Origin: Altericroceibacterium xinjiangense
GTDB taxonomy: Bacteria > Pseudomonadota > Alphaproteobacteria > Sphingomonadales > Sphingomonadaceae
Length of the DNA stretch: 64,000 bases
Reading direction: 5' to 3'
Assembly (NCBI RefSeq): GCF_003958635.1
Contig: NZ_RSEK01000004.1
Location: 186,001 to 250,000, forward strand
Shown piece after piece: positions 45,076 to 54,638 of the stretch (position 1 is the stretch's first letter; every line of letters starts with the position of its first letter). The notes below the pieces were generated by a model, which had not been told where the DNA came from, ran no database searches, and saw only the letters and a list, made by a program, of their open reading frames with translations. A program made the translations under genes and the position numbers.

Positions 45076-46545
45076 TCAGGATTCCAGCTGGCGCAGCAGG
45101 CTGCGCACGTCGCCATCCATGTCGGCGTCGCGCTTGCGCAAGTCCTCGATCAGGCGAACCGCGTGGATCACGGTCGAGTGGTCGCGTCCGCCGAACTTGC
45201 GGCCGATTTCCGGATAGGAGCGGGGCGTCAGCACCTTGGACAAGTACATCGCCACCTGACGTGGGCGCACCACCGCGCGGGCGCGGCGCTTGCTCGACAT
45301 TTCGGACCGGTCGACCCGGTAGAACTGGCAGACGGTGCGCTGGATCTCGTCGATCGTGATCCGCCTGCGGTTGGCCGACAGGATGTCCGTCAGCTGTTCC
45401 TCTGCCAGCTGGAGCGAGACTTCCTGCCCGGTCAGCTGGGCATAGGCGATCAGCTTGTTCAGACCGCCGACGAGTTCCCGCACGTTGCGGTTGATCGTCC
45501 GGGCGAGAAACTCGATCACGTCGCCCGGCACTTCGAGCGGGGCGAACCGGGTCAGCTTCGATTCGAGGATCGAGCGGCGCAGTTCGATGTCCGCCGGCTG
45601 CATGTCGGCAACCAGACCCATCGACAAGCGGGAGAGCAGCCGCTGTTCGACGCCGTCCAGCGCCTGCGGCGCGCGATCAGCGGCAAAGACCAGCCGCTTG
45701 CCTTCGGCCAGCAGGGCATCGATCGTGTAGAGCAATTCCTCCTGCGCGCTGGCCTTGCCGATGATGAACTGGATGTCGTCCACCAGCAGCAAGTCGAATC
45801 CGCGCAGCCGGGCCTTGAACTCGATCATCTCGTTCTGGCGCAGGGCCTGCACGAATTCGACCATGAACCGTTCCGCCGAACAGTAGAAGATCCGCGCGCG
45901 GGGATTCACCTGCAGGTAGGCATGCCCGATGGCGTGCAGCAGGTGGGTCTTGCCCTGTCCGGTCGAGGCCTTGAGGTACAGCGGCGAGAACTGCGGCTTC
46001 TGCGCGCTCGCCATGCGCTCGGCGGCGTTGCAGGCCAGCACGTTGGTGGTGCCGGTCACAAAGGCGCCGAATGTCAGCGATGGGTCGAGCCCGACCGAGG
46101 AGGTGAAGCCCTGGTCCCCGATCGAGCCGAGCACGCCCGCCGCTCCGCGCGGGGAGGTGTCGTTCGCCGGCGCCGAGGCGGCGCGCAAGTCGATGTCGGC
46201 CAGCTTGCGGCGGCCGGGGTGGACCTGGATGCGGACGTTCTTCACTTCGCTGCGGGCGATCTTCCACGCCAGCGACAGCCGGTCATGGAATCGGTCCTGG
46301 ACCCAGTTGGCGGAAAAATCGGTCGGCAGGAACAAGTCCAGCGTGCCGGTTTCCTTGCAGAAGCTGCCCAGCTGGATCGGCTTGATCCACTGGCTGTGAA
46401 CCTGCTGGCCCAGATCCTTGCGCAAGCCCTGGCTGATGTCGGCCCAGTCGGCGGCGAGGTCCAGGGCTTCCTGGTCCTCCGTCGCGTCCCCGGCGTTGCT
46501 GCTGGCCGACGTCGGCCGGCCGGCTTGCGGTCCCATACGTATCAT
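45076..46545 (-). CDS. dnaA: chromosomal replication initiator DnaA
   Basis: Initiator AAA+ protein that opens oriC. The 489-residue product has the N-terminal oligomerisation domain (SQWIKPIQLGSF), Walker A STGQGKTHL near residue 190, Walker B LLLVDDIQF and the C-terminal duplex-binding signature GGRDHSTVIHAV. Start: ATG 46545 with GGAGCGGAG upstream; ATG 46536 is an alternative three codons in. rpsT lies upstream on the same strand with its own terminator between, so dnaA has its own promoter. No clear cluster of DnaA boxes is seen here, consistent with oriC lying elsewhere. Confidence 0.96.
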   Translation of the reverse strand: MIRMGPQAGRPTSASSNAGDATEDQEALDLAADWADISQGLRKDLGQQVHSQWIKPIQLGSFCKETGTLDLFLPTDFSANWVQDRFHDRLSLAWKIARSEVKNVRIQVHPGRRKLADIDLRAASAPANDTSPRGAAGVLGSIGDQGFTSSVGLDPSLTFGAFVTGTTNVLACNAAERMASAQKPQFSPLYLKASTGQGKTHLLHAIGHAYLQVNPRARIFYCSAERFMVEFVQALRQNEMIEFKARLRGFDLLLVDDIQFIIGKASAQEELLYTIDALLAEGKRLVFAADRAPQALDGVEQRLLSRLSMGLVADMQPADIELRRSILESKLTRFAPLEVPGDVIEFLARTINRNVRELVGGLNKLIAYAQLTGQEVSLQLAEEQLTDILSANRRRITIDEIQRTVCQFYRVDRSEMSSKRRARAVVRPRQVAMYLSKVLTPRSYPEIGRKFGGRDHSTVIHAVRLIEDLRKRDADMDGDVRSLLRQLES

Positions 46546-46980
46546 CGTCTCCGCTCCAAATCGCAACAGGCCAGCTGCCGCATCCCCCTTGCGACGGCCC
46601 CGGGGCGCCAAAGGCAAACCCCTCCTGTCCGCCGGTGTCGCATATCGGACCCGGCGCCCTGAATACTGTTACATCGTGATGCCGGGCCGGTGTGGCTCAG
46701 CCCGTGTGCGAGGTTGTATGAACCGCGCTCCAATATCAGCAAGAGCGGCTGGGTAAAAAATCTGAAATAATGCGGCTTGACTTCAATGTGGCCCGCAGGG
46801 GTGCGTCTAACCGGCTGAAACTGCATGAATTAGTAGGTTACAGTTATGCGAATCGCGGGTTTTCCTTGCTCCGGCCTGGCGGCTTGCCGACGTCTCTTGC
46901 GGACGCAAAAAAAGCCGGCGGTTTTACCGCCGGCCTCGTTCCAATTCCGTTCTGATCGTCCCCCTGAAAAGGGGGGCGAC
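46546..46980. other. spacer between rpsT and dnaA
   Basis: A 435-base region, relatively AT-rich near 46750-46860. It holds the rpsT terminator and must hold the dnaA promoter on the minus strand. I see no convincing 9-mer DnaA boxes and no gene I can support; the short plus-strand frames through the terminator are not credible. Confidence 0.5.
46908..46936 (-). terminator. intrinsic terminator of rpsT
   Basis: On the minus strand, GCCGGCGGT, loop AAA, ACCGCCGGC, then TTTTTTT, about 45 bases past the rpsT stop. Confidence 0.93.
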
Positions 46981-47241
46981 TCACATCGCCGAAACGCGCT
47001 TGCTGAGTCGGCTCATCTTGCGTGCGGCAGTGTTCTTGTGGAGCACGCCGCGTGCCACGCCGCGCGCGAGTTCCGGCTGGACTTCGTGCAGCGCGGTCTG
47101 GGCCGTCTGCTTGTCGCCGCCGGCGATCGCGGTTTCGACTTTCTTCAGAAAGCTGCGGATGCGGCTGACGCGGGCGCCGTTGATGGCGGCGCGGGTCTCG
47201 TTGCGGCGGATGCGCTTGCGGGCTTGCGGCGTATTGGCCAT
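46981..47241 (-). CDS. rpsT: 30S ribosomal protein S20
   Basis: An 86-residue all-helical ribosomal protein, [20 protein letters not shown] with [13 protein letters not shown] and the closing [18 protein letters not shown]. Complete. It lies upstream of dnaA and downstream of mutM on the same strand; a clear terminator separates it from dnaA. Confidence 0.97.
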   Translation of the reverse strand: MANTPQARKRIRRNETRAAINGARVSRIRSFLKKVETAIAGGDKQTAQTALHEVQPELARGVARGVLHKNTAARKMSRLSKRVSAM

Positions 47242-47428
47242 GTCTGTCCTTCGTTGCGGCAGCGCGTGCTGGCGCCGCTCTGCTCTTGCTTGAAATATCC
47301 GTAAGGCGCGGTTTTCCGGTAACCGGACCGCGGCGAAGGGCGGCCCTTAGCGACAGGGGGCCGAATCGTCAACGTTTTAGCGCACGGGGCACGGCTGGCC
47401 GTGCCGTTCCCCGGTCCGGCCGGGCTGC

Positions 47429-48244
47429 CTACTTCTGGCACCGCGGGCAGAACCAGGAACTGCGCCCGCCCTGCGCGATCCGCTGGATCGCCCCGTTGCC
47501 GCAGCTCCGGCAGGGCTCCCCTTCCCGGTCGTACACATCGAACCGGGTGGAGAAGTAGCCCAGCTGCCCGTCGGGGGCAGCGTAGTCGCGCAAGGTGGAG
47601 CCGCCCGCCTCGATGGCTTCCAGCAGGACGGCGCGGATCTCCGGCACGAGCCGGCCAAGCGCTGCCGCCGAAACCGCGCCTGCCGGTTTGCGCGGATCGA
47701 TCCTTGCCCGGTGCAGCGCCTCGCAGACATAGATGTTGCCCAGGCCGGCGACGATCCGCTGGTCGAGCAGCAGCAGCTTGATCGCCTGCTTGCGGCCGGA
47801 GAAGGCGGCGCAAAGATGTTTGCGCGTCAAATCGTCTCCCAGCGGCTCGGGCCCCATGGTCAGGAACGGCTGGAACCGGTCCAGCGCATCGCTGGCCACC
47901 AGATCGACCGAGCCGAACCGGCGCGGGTCGCACAAGGCGAACCGGTGCGCCCCCGTCTCGATCATCAGGTGATCGTGCTTCCCAATGTCTCCCGGATCGA
48001 TCCGCCAGCGCCCGCTCATGCCGAGATGAAAGACCATCGTATGGTCGCGGTCTGTGTGGACGAGGCCGTACTTGGCCCGCCGCCCCATGGCGGTGATCCG
48101 CGCCCCGGTGAGCACTTGCACGAGATCAGGGGGGAACGGGCGGCGCAAGTCGGGCCGGTTGACCTGAACGCGCGTTACCCGCTCTCCTTCGAGCAGGCGG
48201 GCGAGACCGCGGACAGTGGTTTCGACTTCGGGAAGTTCGGGCAT
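47429..48244 (-). CDS. mutM: formamidopyrimidine-DNA glycosylase (Fpg)
   Basis: Removes 8-oxoguanine and other oxidised purines. The 271-residue product starts MPELPEVETTVRGL (catalytic Pro2/Glu3), has the LGMSGRW block, the helix-two-turn-helix VAGLGNIYVCEAL and the C-terminal zinc finger with Cys pairs CRSCG and CPRC. The initiator Met is directly followed by the catalytic proline, so the start is firm. Downstream of it on the same strand is rpsT, 187 bases away. Confidence 0.97.
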   Translation of the reverse strand: MPELPEVETTVRGLARLLEGERVTRVQVNRPDLRRPFPPDLVQVLTGARITAMGRRAKYGLVHTDRDHTMVFHLGMSGRWRIDPGDIGKHDHLMIETGAHRFALCDPRRFGSVDLVASDALDRFQPFLTMGPEPLGDDLTRKHLCAAFSGRKQAIKLLLLDQRIVAGLGNIYVCEALHRARIDPRKPAGAVSAAALGRLVPEIRAVLLEAIEAGGSTLRDYAAPDGQLGYFSTRFDVYDREGEPCRSCGNGAIQRIAQGGRSSWFCPRCQK

Positions 48245-48275
48245 GGCGGGAAGATAGGCACGCGCGGCCTGCCTG

Positions 48276-48317
48276 TCATCGCGGCGCTCTCATCGCGGCG
48301 GTGTCATCGCGGCTCGC
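48276..48317. repeat. 14-bp triple tandem repeat
   Basis: TCATCGCGGC occurs at 48276, 48290 and 48304, exactly 14 bases apart, with variable four-base linkers. It lies between the divergent mutM and DMT exporter genes and reaches into the possible N-terminal extension of the latter (GTG 48301). Confidence 0.85.
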
Positions 48318-48348
48318 CAATCGGAAATCGGGTGCCTATGGGATCGCG

Positions 48349-49287
48349 ATGTCACTCGATCGGAGCCACCTACGCGCCCACGCCCTGCTCGGGCTCGTCA
48401 TGCTGCTGTGGTCCGGCAATTCCATCGTCGCGCGGGCCGTCCGGTTCGACGTTCCGCCGTTCACGCTGGCGTTCGGCCGCTGGACGGGCGCCCTCATCGT
48501 GCTGCTGCCATTCGCGGCGGGGACCGTGTGGCGGGAACGGGATGCGATTCTCAAGGCATGGAAGCCGATCCTGCTGCTGGGCCTGCTGGGCATCGCGGCG
48601 TTCAACGGCTTTCTGTATTCGGGCCTGCAATACACCACCGCGACCAAGACCCTGCTGCTGGAAGCGGCGATCCCGCCAATGGTCCTGCTGTTCGACCGGA
48701 TGCTGTTCAGGCAGCGGGCGAATTGGCAGCAATGGCTCGGTGTGACGTTCTCCGTGGTCGGGGTGGGAATCATCGTGTTCGAGGGCGATCCGGCCAAGGC
48801 GCTGCGGCTCCACTTCGGGAAGGGTGACGTGCTGGTGCTGGCCAGCGTGGTCGTCTGGGCGCTTTATACCGTCTATCTGCGGCTGAAGCCGAAGATCGCC
48901 CCGATGAGCTTCATCGCGGTGACCTTCATGATCGGCGCGGTGGCGATGGCCCCGCTGGCAGCGATGGAGTGGATGAGCGGCCAGACCGTGCGGTGGAATG
49001 CGCAAGTCGTCGGCGCGTTTGCCTATGTCGCGCTGCTGCCGTCGCTGCTTTCCTACTTCATCTACAACGCGGCGACCGAGCAGATCGGCCCCGCCCGCGC
49101 GGGCCAGGCAATCACGCTGATGCCGCTGTTCGGGGCGCTGCTGTCCTCCCTGCTGCTGGATGAGCCGCTTTTCGCCTATCACTTCGCGGGAATGGCGCTG
49201 ATCCTGGTCGGGATCGTCACCGGCGCCTTCTCTGCGCGAGAGTCCGCTGGCGCGGCCGATGCCCCGCCGCTAGAGCAGCGACCATGA
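48349..49287 (+). CDS. EamA family (DMT) transporter
   Basis: A 312-residue inner-membrane protein with ten helices in two EamA repeats, the first with LLGLVMLLWSGNSIVARAV and RWTGALIVLLPF, the second with VWALYTVYLRLKPKIAP and the closing MPLFGALLSSLLLDEPL. Start is uncertain: ATG 48349 has GGGA upstream, while a GTG at 48301 would add 16 residues encoded partly by tandem repeats. Substrate unknown. The stop overlaps the ubiE ATG by four bases, an odd partner for a ubiquinone gene. Confidence 0.85.
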   Translation: MSLDRSHLRAHALLGLVMLLWSGNSIVARAVRFDVPPFTLAFGRWTGALIVLLPFAAGTVWRERDAILKAWKPILLLGLLGIAAFNGFLYSGLQYTTATKTLLLEAAIPPMVLLFDRMLFRQRANWQQWLGVTFSVVGVGIIVFEGDPAKALRLHFGKGDVLVLASVVVWALYTVYLRLKPKIAPMSFIAVTFMIGAVAMAPLAAMEWMSGQTVRWNAQVVGAFAYVALLPSLLSYFIYNAATEQIGPARAGQAITLMPLFGALLSSLLLDEPLFAYHFAGMALILVGIVTGAFSARESAGAADAPPLEQRP

Positions 49288-50027
49288 GCAAGCAGGTTTC
49301 CTTCGGCTACGAAGACGTAGCCCCCGAGGAAAAGACCCGGCGCGTCGGCGCGGTCTTTTCCCATGTCGCGGCTAAGTACGACATCATGAACGATGCGATG
49401 TCGGGCGGCATGCACCGCGTGTGGAAGGACCGTTTCGTCCGCCGGGTGAAACCCCGCCCGGGCGAGGCGATCCTCGACATGGCGGGCGGCACCGGCGACA
49501 TCGCCTTCCGCCTGGCCGAACGCGGGGCCAGCGTGACCGTGTCCGACATTAACCAGGACATGCTCGACGTCGGGATCGAACGGGCGATGGACCGCGGGAT
49601 CGCCACAGGTTCCGGGGGCCTCGTCTGGTCGCGCCAGAACGCCGAGGAACTGAGCTTCCTCAGCCGGACATTCGATGCCTACACCATTGCCTTCGGCATC
49701 CGGAACGTAACCCATATCGACAAGGCGCTGGCCGAGGCGCACCGCGTGCTGAAGCATGGCGGGCGGTTCTTCTGCCTCGAGTTTTCGACCACCGAATGGC
49801 CCGGCTTCAAGGAAGCCTACGATGCCTATTCCCACAAGCTGGTGCCGCAGATCGGCAAGGTGATCGCAGGCGACGCGGACAGCTATCGCTACCTGATCGA
49901 ATCGATCCGCCGCTTCCCGCCGATGGAGGAATTCGAAGGCCTGATCCGCAACGCCGGGTTCGCGCGCACGAAGGTGGAGCCGATCATGGGCGGGCTGGTC
50001 GCGATCCACTCGGGGTGGAAAATATAA
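49284..50027 (+). CDS. ubiE: ubiquinone/menaquinone C-methyltransferase UbiE
   Basis: SAM-dependent C-methyltransferase of ubiquinone synthesis. The product has 247 residues. Opening VSFGYEDVAPEEKTRRVGAV, SAM motif ILDMAGGTGDIAFRLA near residue 60, FDAYTIAFGIRNVTH and KHGGRFFCLEFS are all typical. ATG 49284 in an ATGA overlap with the DMT gene. ubiB follows after four bases. Confidence 0.97.
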   Translation: MSKQVSFGYEDVAPEEKTRRVGAVFSHVAAKYDIMNDAMSGGMHRVWKDRFVRRVKPRPGEAILDMAGGTGDIAFRLAERGASVTVSDINQDMLDVGIERAMDRGIATGSGGLVWSRQNAEELSFLSRTFDAYTIAFGIRNVTHIDKALAEAHRVLKHGGRFFCLEFSTTEWPGFKEAYDAYSHKLVPQIGKVIAGDADSYRYLIESIRRFPPMEEFEGLIRNAGFARTKVEPIMGGLVAIHSGWKI

Positions 50028-50031
50028 GCCG

Positions 50032-51588
50032 GTGACTCGTCCCGCGAAGCATATCGCCCGGTTGCTCCGGTGGGGCCGCACACTGGCCCGGCACGGAGCA
50101 CTGCGCGGGATCGAGAACGATCTCCGCACCCCGACGCCGGTGCGCCGGCTGGTGCGGGTCGCCCGGTTCGGGACGAAGCAGCCGGCAGAGCCCGACTACG
50201 CCGCCGCCTTCCGCGAAATCGGTCCGGCGGCGATCAAGCTGGGCCAGACGCTGGCGACCCGGCCGGACCTCGTCGGCCCGGACGCGGTGCGCAACCTGCT
50301 GTCGCTGCAGGATCGCCTGCCGCCCGTCCCGTTCGATCGGATCGCGGCCGAGATCGAAACCAGCTTCGAACAGCCGATCGAGGCCCTGTTCTCGGAGATC
50401 GACCCGGTCCCGGTCGGCTCGGCCTCCGTGGCGCAAGTATACAAGGCGACCACCACCGACGGGCGCGTGGTCGCGGTCAAGGTCCTGCGCCCGGGCGTGC
50501 GCGAACGCTTTGCCAAGGACATCACGACATATGAGTGGGCCGCGGCCCATCTCGAGGCGTTCGGCGGGGAAGCGCGGCGGCTGCGGCCAAGCCTGACGAT
50601 CGCCAACTTCAAGCGCTGGACCAACCGGGAACTGGACCTGCGGCGCGAGGCGGCCTCTGCCAGCGAACTGGCCGACGCGATGCGGGGGTACGAAGGGTAC
50701 TGCATCCCTTCGATCGACTGGGACCGGACCAATGGCCGGGTGATGACGATCGAATGGATCCAGGGCGTCAAGATCAGCGATATCGAGGCGCTGAAGGCAG
50801 CGGGGCACGACTTGCCGCTGCTGGCCCGGCGGCTGGTGCTCGCGTTCCTGACCCAGGCAATCCGCGCGGGATTCTTCCATGCCGACATGCACCAGGGCAA
50901 TCTGTTCGTCCGGCCGGACGGGACGATCGTCGCGATCGACTTCGGGATCATGGGCCGGATCGACCGCCGCGCACGGCAATGGCTGGCGGAAATCCTTTAT
51001 GGGCTGACCACCGGCAATTACCGGCGGGTGGCCGAGATCCACTTCGAGGCGCAATACGTGCCGAGCTACCATTCGGTAGAGGAATTCGCGACCGCGCTGC
51101 GCGCCGTGGGGGAGCCGATGCGCGGCAAACCGGTGAGCGAGCTTTCGGTCGGGCAGATGCTCGACGGCTTGTTCGCGATCACGCGCGATTTCGACATGCA
51201 GACCCAGCCGCACTTGCTGCTGCTGCAAAAGACGATGGTGATGGTCGAGGGGATCGCCACCCAGCTCGATCCCGGCATCAACATGTGGGACGTTTCCGGC
51301 CCGTTCGTGCGGGAATGGGTCCGCGACGAACTGGGTCCCGAAGCCGCGCTGGCCGAGCGGATCCGCCGCGATACCGCGACCCTGCTGCGCTTGCCGGAAC
51401 TGATCCGCCGGATAGAGGACCGCTACCCGGCTCAGGGCGGCGCGCCCGAAGCACCTCCGCTGCCCGAAATCGAATTGTTCTGGGAAGCTCCCCGCGCCCG
51501 GCTCGGCTTGTGGCCGGGTTACCTCGGCGCGGCGGCGTTCGGCGGGTTCCTGGTCTGGGCCGGGGCGATGGTGGGCTTGTGGGCCTGA
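50032..51588 (+). CDS. ubiB: ubiquinone biosynthesis accessory kinase-like protein UbiB
   Basis: ABC1/ADCK-type atypical kinase-like ATPase needed for ubiquinone synthesis. The product has 518 residues. Family motifs are the KxGQ helix (AIKLGQTLATRPDLV, near residue 65), the alanine-rich nucleotide loop VGSASVAQVYKA, the ExD NRELDLRREAASA, HADMHQGN and DFGIMGRI catalytic blocks. A hydrophobic pair of helices closes the C-terminus. Start is GTG 50032, four bases after ubiE. coaBC follows after four bases. Confidence 0.96.
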   Translation: MTRPAKHIARLLRWGRTLARHGALRGIENDLRTPTPVRRLVRVARFGTKQPAEPDYAAAFREIGPAAIKLGQTLATRPDLVGPDAVRNLLSLQDRLPPVPFDRIAAEIETSFEQPIEALFSEIDPVPVGSASVAQVYKATTTDGRVVAVKVLRPGVRERFAKDITTYEWAAAHLEAFGGEARRLRPSLTIANFKRWTNRELDLRREAASASELADAMRGYEGYCIPSIDWDRTNGRVMTIEWIQGVKISDIEALKAAGHDLPLLARRLVLAFLTQAIRAGFFHADMHQGNLFVRPDGTIVAIDFGIMGRIDRRARQWLAEILYGLTTGNYRRVAEIHFEAQYVPSYHSVEEFATALRAVGEPMRGKPVSELSVGQMLDGLFAITRDFDMQTQPHLLLLQKTMVMVEGIATQLDPGINMWDVSGPFVREWVRDELGPEAALAERIRRDTATLLRLPELIRRIEDRYPAQGGAPEAPPLPEIELFWEAPRARLGLWPGYLGAAAFGGFLVWAGAMVGLWA

Positions 51589-51592
51589 GGGC

Positions 51593-52792
51593 ATGAGCGG
51601 GCCGCGAATCCTGCTGATCGTCGGCGGAGGGATCGCCGCCTACAAGGCGTGCGAGCTGGTGCGCCTGATCCGCAAGGGCGGCGGAGATGTCACCTGCGTG
51701 CTGACCGAGGGCGGCGCGCATTTCGTCACGGCGATGAGCCTGGCTGCGCTGTCCGGCAACGAAGTCCACACGTCCTTGTGGAACCTCAAGGAAGAGGCCG
51801 AGATGGGCCATATCCAGCTCAGCCGGCAGGCGGATCTGGTCGTCGTCTGTCCCGCCACCGCCGACTTGCTGGCGAAGATGGCTGCCGGTCTTGCGGGCGA
51901 TCTTGCCACGACGCTGCTGCTGGCAACCGACAAGCCGGTGCTGGCCGTTCCGGCGATGAACGTGCGCATGTGGCAGCACCCTGCGACGCAGCGTAACCTC
52001 GGCTGGCTTGAACAGAGCGGTGTCCACGTGATGCAGCCGGATGAAGGGGAGATGGCCTGCGGCGAATTCGGCCCCGGGCGCCTGCCTGAACCGGAAGCGA
52101 TCTGGCGCAGGATCGAGGCGCTGCTGAAGCCTGCCTCCCGCCCGCTGGCCGGAAAGCACGTGCTGGTGACGGCCGGCCCGACGCATGAGCCGATCGACCC
52201 GGTGCGCTACATCGCCAACCGTTCTTCTGGAAAACAGGGTTTTGCGGTTGCCGAAGCGGCCGCCGAAGCCGGGGCGCGAGTGACGCTCGTGTCAGGGCCG
52301 GTGACGCTCCAGACTCCTGCGGGGGTGGAGCGGATCGATGTCGAAACCGCCCGGCAGATGGCTCACGCGGTCGAAAGCGCCTTGCCGGCCGATGTCGCGG
52401 TGCTGGTGGCCGCGGTCGCCGATTGGCGCGCGCGCGATCTGGCGTCCGAAAAGATCAAGAAGACGGACTCCGGCCCGCCGGCACTGGCGCTGACAGAGAA
52501 CCCCGACATCCTGCGCAGCCTCGCCGCAAGTGCGCAGCGGCCCCGGCTGCTGGTCGGCTTTGCCGCCGAAACCGAGAACGTGATCGACCACGCTACGGCG
52601 AAGCGGCAGCGCAAGGGTGCCGACTGGATCGTCGCCAACGATGTATCGACCGGAGAAACGGGAAGCGTGATGGGCGGGGCGGACAACACCGTTCATCTGG
52701 TGCGCGAGGCCGGAGTGGAGAGCTGGGACACGATGAGCAAACAGGACGTCGCCCGCAAGCTGGTGGAACGGATCGCCGATGCCCTCCTCTGA
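51593..52792 (+). CDS. coaBC: bifunctional phosphopantothenoylcysteine decarboxylase/synthetase
   Basis: Two steps of coenzyme A synthesis. The 399-residue product has the N-terminal flavoprotein CoaC half ([18 protein letters not shown], the active-site His in the TEGGAHFVT region, [12 protein letters not shown]) and the C-terminal CoaB half beginning near residue 185 ([25 protein letters not shown], given as family block, and [15 protein letters not shown]). The last 14 bases overlap dut, so expression is tightly linked. Confidence 0.96.
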   Translation: MSGPRILLIVGGGIAAYKACELVRLIRKGGGDVTCVLTEGGAHFVTAMSLAALSGNEVHTSLWNLKEEAEMGHIQLSRQADLVVVCPATADLLAKMAAGLAGDLATTLLLATDKPVLAVPAMNVRMWQHPATQRNLGWLEQSGVHVMQPDEGEMACGEFGPGRLPEPEAIWRRIEALLKPASRPLAGKHVLVTAGPTHEPIDPVRYIANRSSGKQGFAVAEAAAEAGARVTLVSGPVTLQTPAGVERIDVETARQMAHAVESALPADVAVLVAAVADWRARDLASEKIKKTDSGPPALALTENPDILRSLAASAQRPRLLVGFAAETENVIDHATAKRQRKGADWIVANDVSTGETGSVMGGADNTVHLVREAGVESWDTMSKQDVARKLVERIADALL

Positions 52793-53243
52793 TCCCGTGC
52801 CGGTAAGGATCCGCCGCTTGCCTCACGGCCAGGGGCTCACCCTGCCGGCTTATGCCACGCAGGGCGCGGCCGGGATGGACGTGCTTTCGGCCGAAGATGT
52901 CACGCTTGCCCCCGGCGCGCGCCACGCGGTGGCGACCGGGTTGGCGATGGCGATCCCGGAAGGGTACGAAATTCAGGTGCGCCCGCGTTCCGGCCTGGCG
53001 CTGAAGCACGGGATCAGCGTGCCCAACACGCCCGGCACGATCGATTCCGACTATCGCGGCGAGTTGAAGGTGATCCTCATCAACCATGGGGCCGAGCCGT
53101 TCGCGATCCAGCGCGGGGACCGGATCGCGCAGCTGGTGCTTGTACCGGTGACGCAGGCCGCATGGCAGGAAGTGAACGAACTGGACGAAACCGGGCGGGG
53201 TGAGGGCGGCTTTGGCTCGACTGGCGTGAAACGGCCCGGATAG
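52779..53243 (+). CDS. dut: dUTP diphosphatase
   Basis: Hydrolyses dUTP to dUMP and keeps uracil out of DNA. A 154-residue trimeric dUTPase with the five motifs: [43 protein letters not shown] and the C-terminal arm [11 protein letters not shown]. It starts inside coaBC. A TrkH gene follows after 24 bases. Confidence 0.97.
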   Translation: MPSSDPVPVRIRRLPHGQGLTLPAYATQGAAGMDVLSAEDVTLAPGARHAVATGLAMAIPEGYEIQVRPRSGLALKHGISVPNTPGTIDSDYRGELKVILINHGAEPFAIQRGDRIAQLVLVPVTQAAWQEVNELDETGRGEGGFGSTGVKRPG

Positions 53244-53267
53244 GCCGATGCGGCAAGGGCGATCCGG

Positions 53268-54638
53268 TTGGCACGGCAGCGTGAGCAAGGTAGCGGTTCC
53301 GGCGTGAAGTCGAGTGTTCTCCGGCATCCCGTCCGGGTCGTCCCGCTGTTGTTCCTGGCGACGATCGCCATCGGGACCGTTCTGCTGCTGCTGCCGGTAT
53401 CCCGGGCAGGGCCGGGATCGGCATCGCTGCTGGATGCCGTGTTTACCGCCACCTCTGCGGTGGCGGTGACCGGCCTCGCCACCGTCGATACCGCCACGTA
53501 CTGGTCGTTCTTCGGTCAAGCCGTCATCCTGCTGCTGTTGCAGATCGGCGGGTTCGGCATCATGACCGGCGCGGTCGTGCTTGGTCTGGTCGCCGGGCGC
53601 GATTTCCGCCTGCGGGACCGGCTCGCGACCGAAGTGGAGCGCAATCGGCTGCTCGGCAGCAGCGCGCGTTCGGTGCTCTACCTCGCCTTTACGGTGACGC
53701 TGGTGGTGGAAGCGGGGATCGCGCTGGTCCTGATCCTGCGACTTCGGCTGGCCCACGGGGAAAGCTGGGGGCAGGCAGTCTGGAACGGCGTGTTCCATTC
53801 CGTATCGGCTTTCAACAACGCAGGTTTCTCGACGTATTCCGATAGCGTGATGGGTTTCCAGGCCGATTTCTGGATCCTCGGGCCGATCATGTTCGCGGTC
53901 GTGCTGTCCTCGCTCGGATTTCCGGTGATCCAGGAACTGCGCAATCGCCCCTTCGCCTTTCGCAGCTGGAGCCTTCACAGCAAGATCACGTTCTTGGGTA
54001 CGCTGTTCCTGCTGGCGGCGGGCTTCGTCGGGGTGCTGGCGGCGGAGTGGAGCAATCCGGCCACTCTCGGGCCAATGCCGTGGAGCGCCAAGACGCTCAA
54101 CGCCGCGTTCCATTCCGTGATGCCGCGCACGGCTGGGTTCAACAGCCTCAACGTTGGCGATTTCCGGGTCGAAACCCTTGGGATCAATTATGTGCTGATG
54201 TTCATCGGCGGCGGCAGCGCGGGGACGGCAGGAGGGATCAAGATCACCACCGTATTCCTGCTGCTGCTGATCGTCTGGGCCGAAATCCGGGGACAGCAGG
54301 ACACCAACGTGATGGGCCGCCGGGTCGGCAGCCGGGTGGAACGCCAGGCGCTGGCGGTGGGCGTACTGGCCGGCGTGCTGATCGCGGTTGCCACCCTGGT
54401 GTTGGTCTCCATCAGCCATATGCCGATGCAGGATATCCTGTTTGAGGCAATCTCCGCCTTTTCGACTGTCGGCTTGTCCACCGGGATAACCGCCGACTTG
54501 CCGCCCGCCGGTCAAGTGGTGCTGATCGTGCTGATGTATCTGGGGCGCGTGGGAACCATCACCGTCGCCACCGCGCTGGCCTTGCAGCACAACCAGAAAC
54601 GCTATCGTTATCCGGAGGAGAACCCGATTGTCGGCTGA
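53268..54638 (+). CDS. TrkH/KtrB-type potassium transporter subunit
   Basis: The membrane subunit of a Trk/Ktr potassium uptake system, 456 residues with four M1-P-M2 repeats. Selectivity-loop glycines are in TSAVAVTGLAT, AFNNAGFS, PRTAGFNS and STVGLSTG. It is closer to the short KtrB than to the longer TrkH. Start: TTG 53268 has AAGGGC upstream; a GTG at 53304 would remove 12 residues. The RCK partner starts 11 bases before its stop. Confidence 0.92.
   Translation: MARQREQGSGSGVKSSVLRHPVRVVPLLFLATIAIGTVLLLLPVSRAGPGSASLLDAVFTATSAVAVTGLATVDTATYWSFFGQAVILLLLQIGGFGIMTGAVVLGLVAGRDFRLRDRLATEVERNRLLGSSARSVLYLAFTVTLVVEAGIALVLILRLRLAHGESWGQAVWNGVFHSVSAFNNAGFSTYSDSVMGFQADFWILGPIMFAVVLSSLGFPVIQELRNRPFAFRSWSLHSKITFLGTLFLLAAGFVGVLAAEWSNPATLGPMPWSAKTLNAAFHSVMPRTAGFNSLNVGDFRVETLGINYVLMFIGGGSAGTAGGIKITTVFLLLLIVWAEIRGQQDTNVMGRRVGSRVERQALAVGVLAGVLIAVATLVLVSISHMPMQDILFEAISAFSTVGLSTGITADLPPAGQVVLIVLMYLGRVGTITVATALALQHNQKRYRYPEENPIVG

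Noticed and set aside
46546-46980. Replication origin next to dnaA
   Set aside because: No group of DnaA boxes is visible, and alphaproteobacterial origins usually lie away from dnaA.
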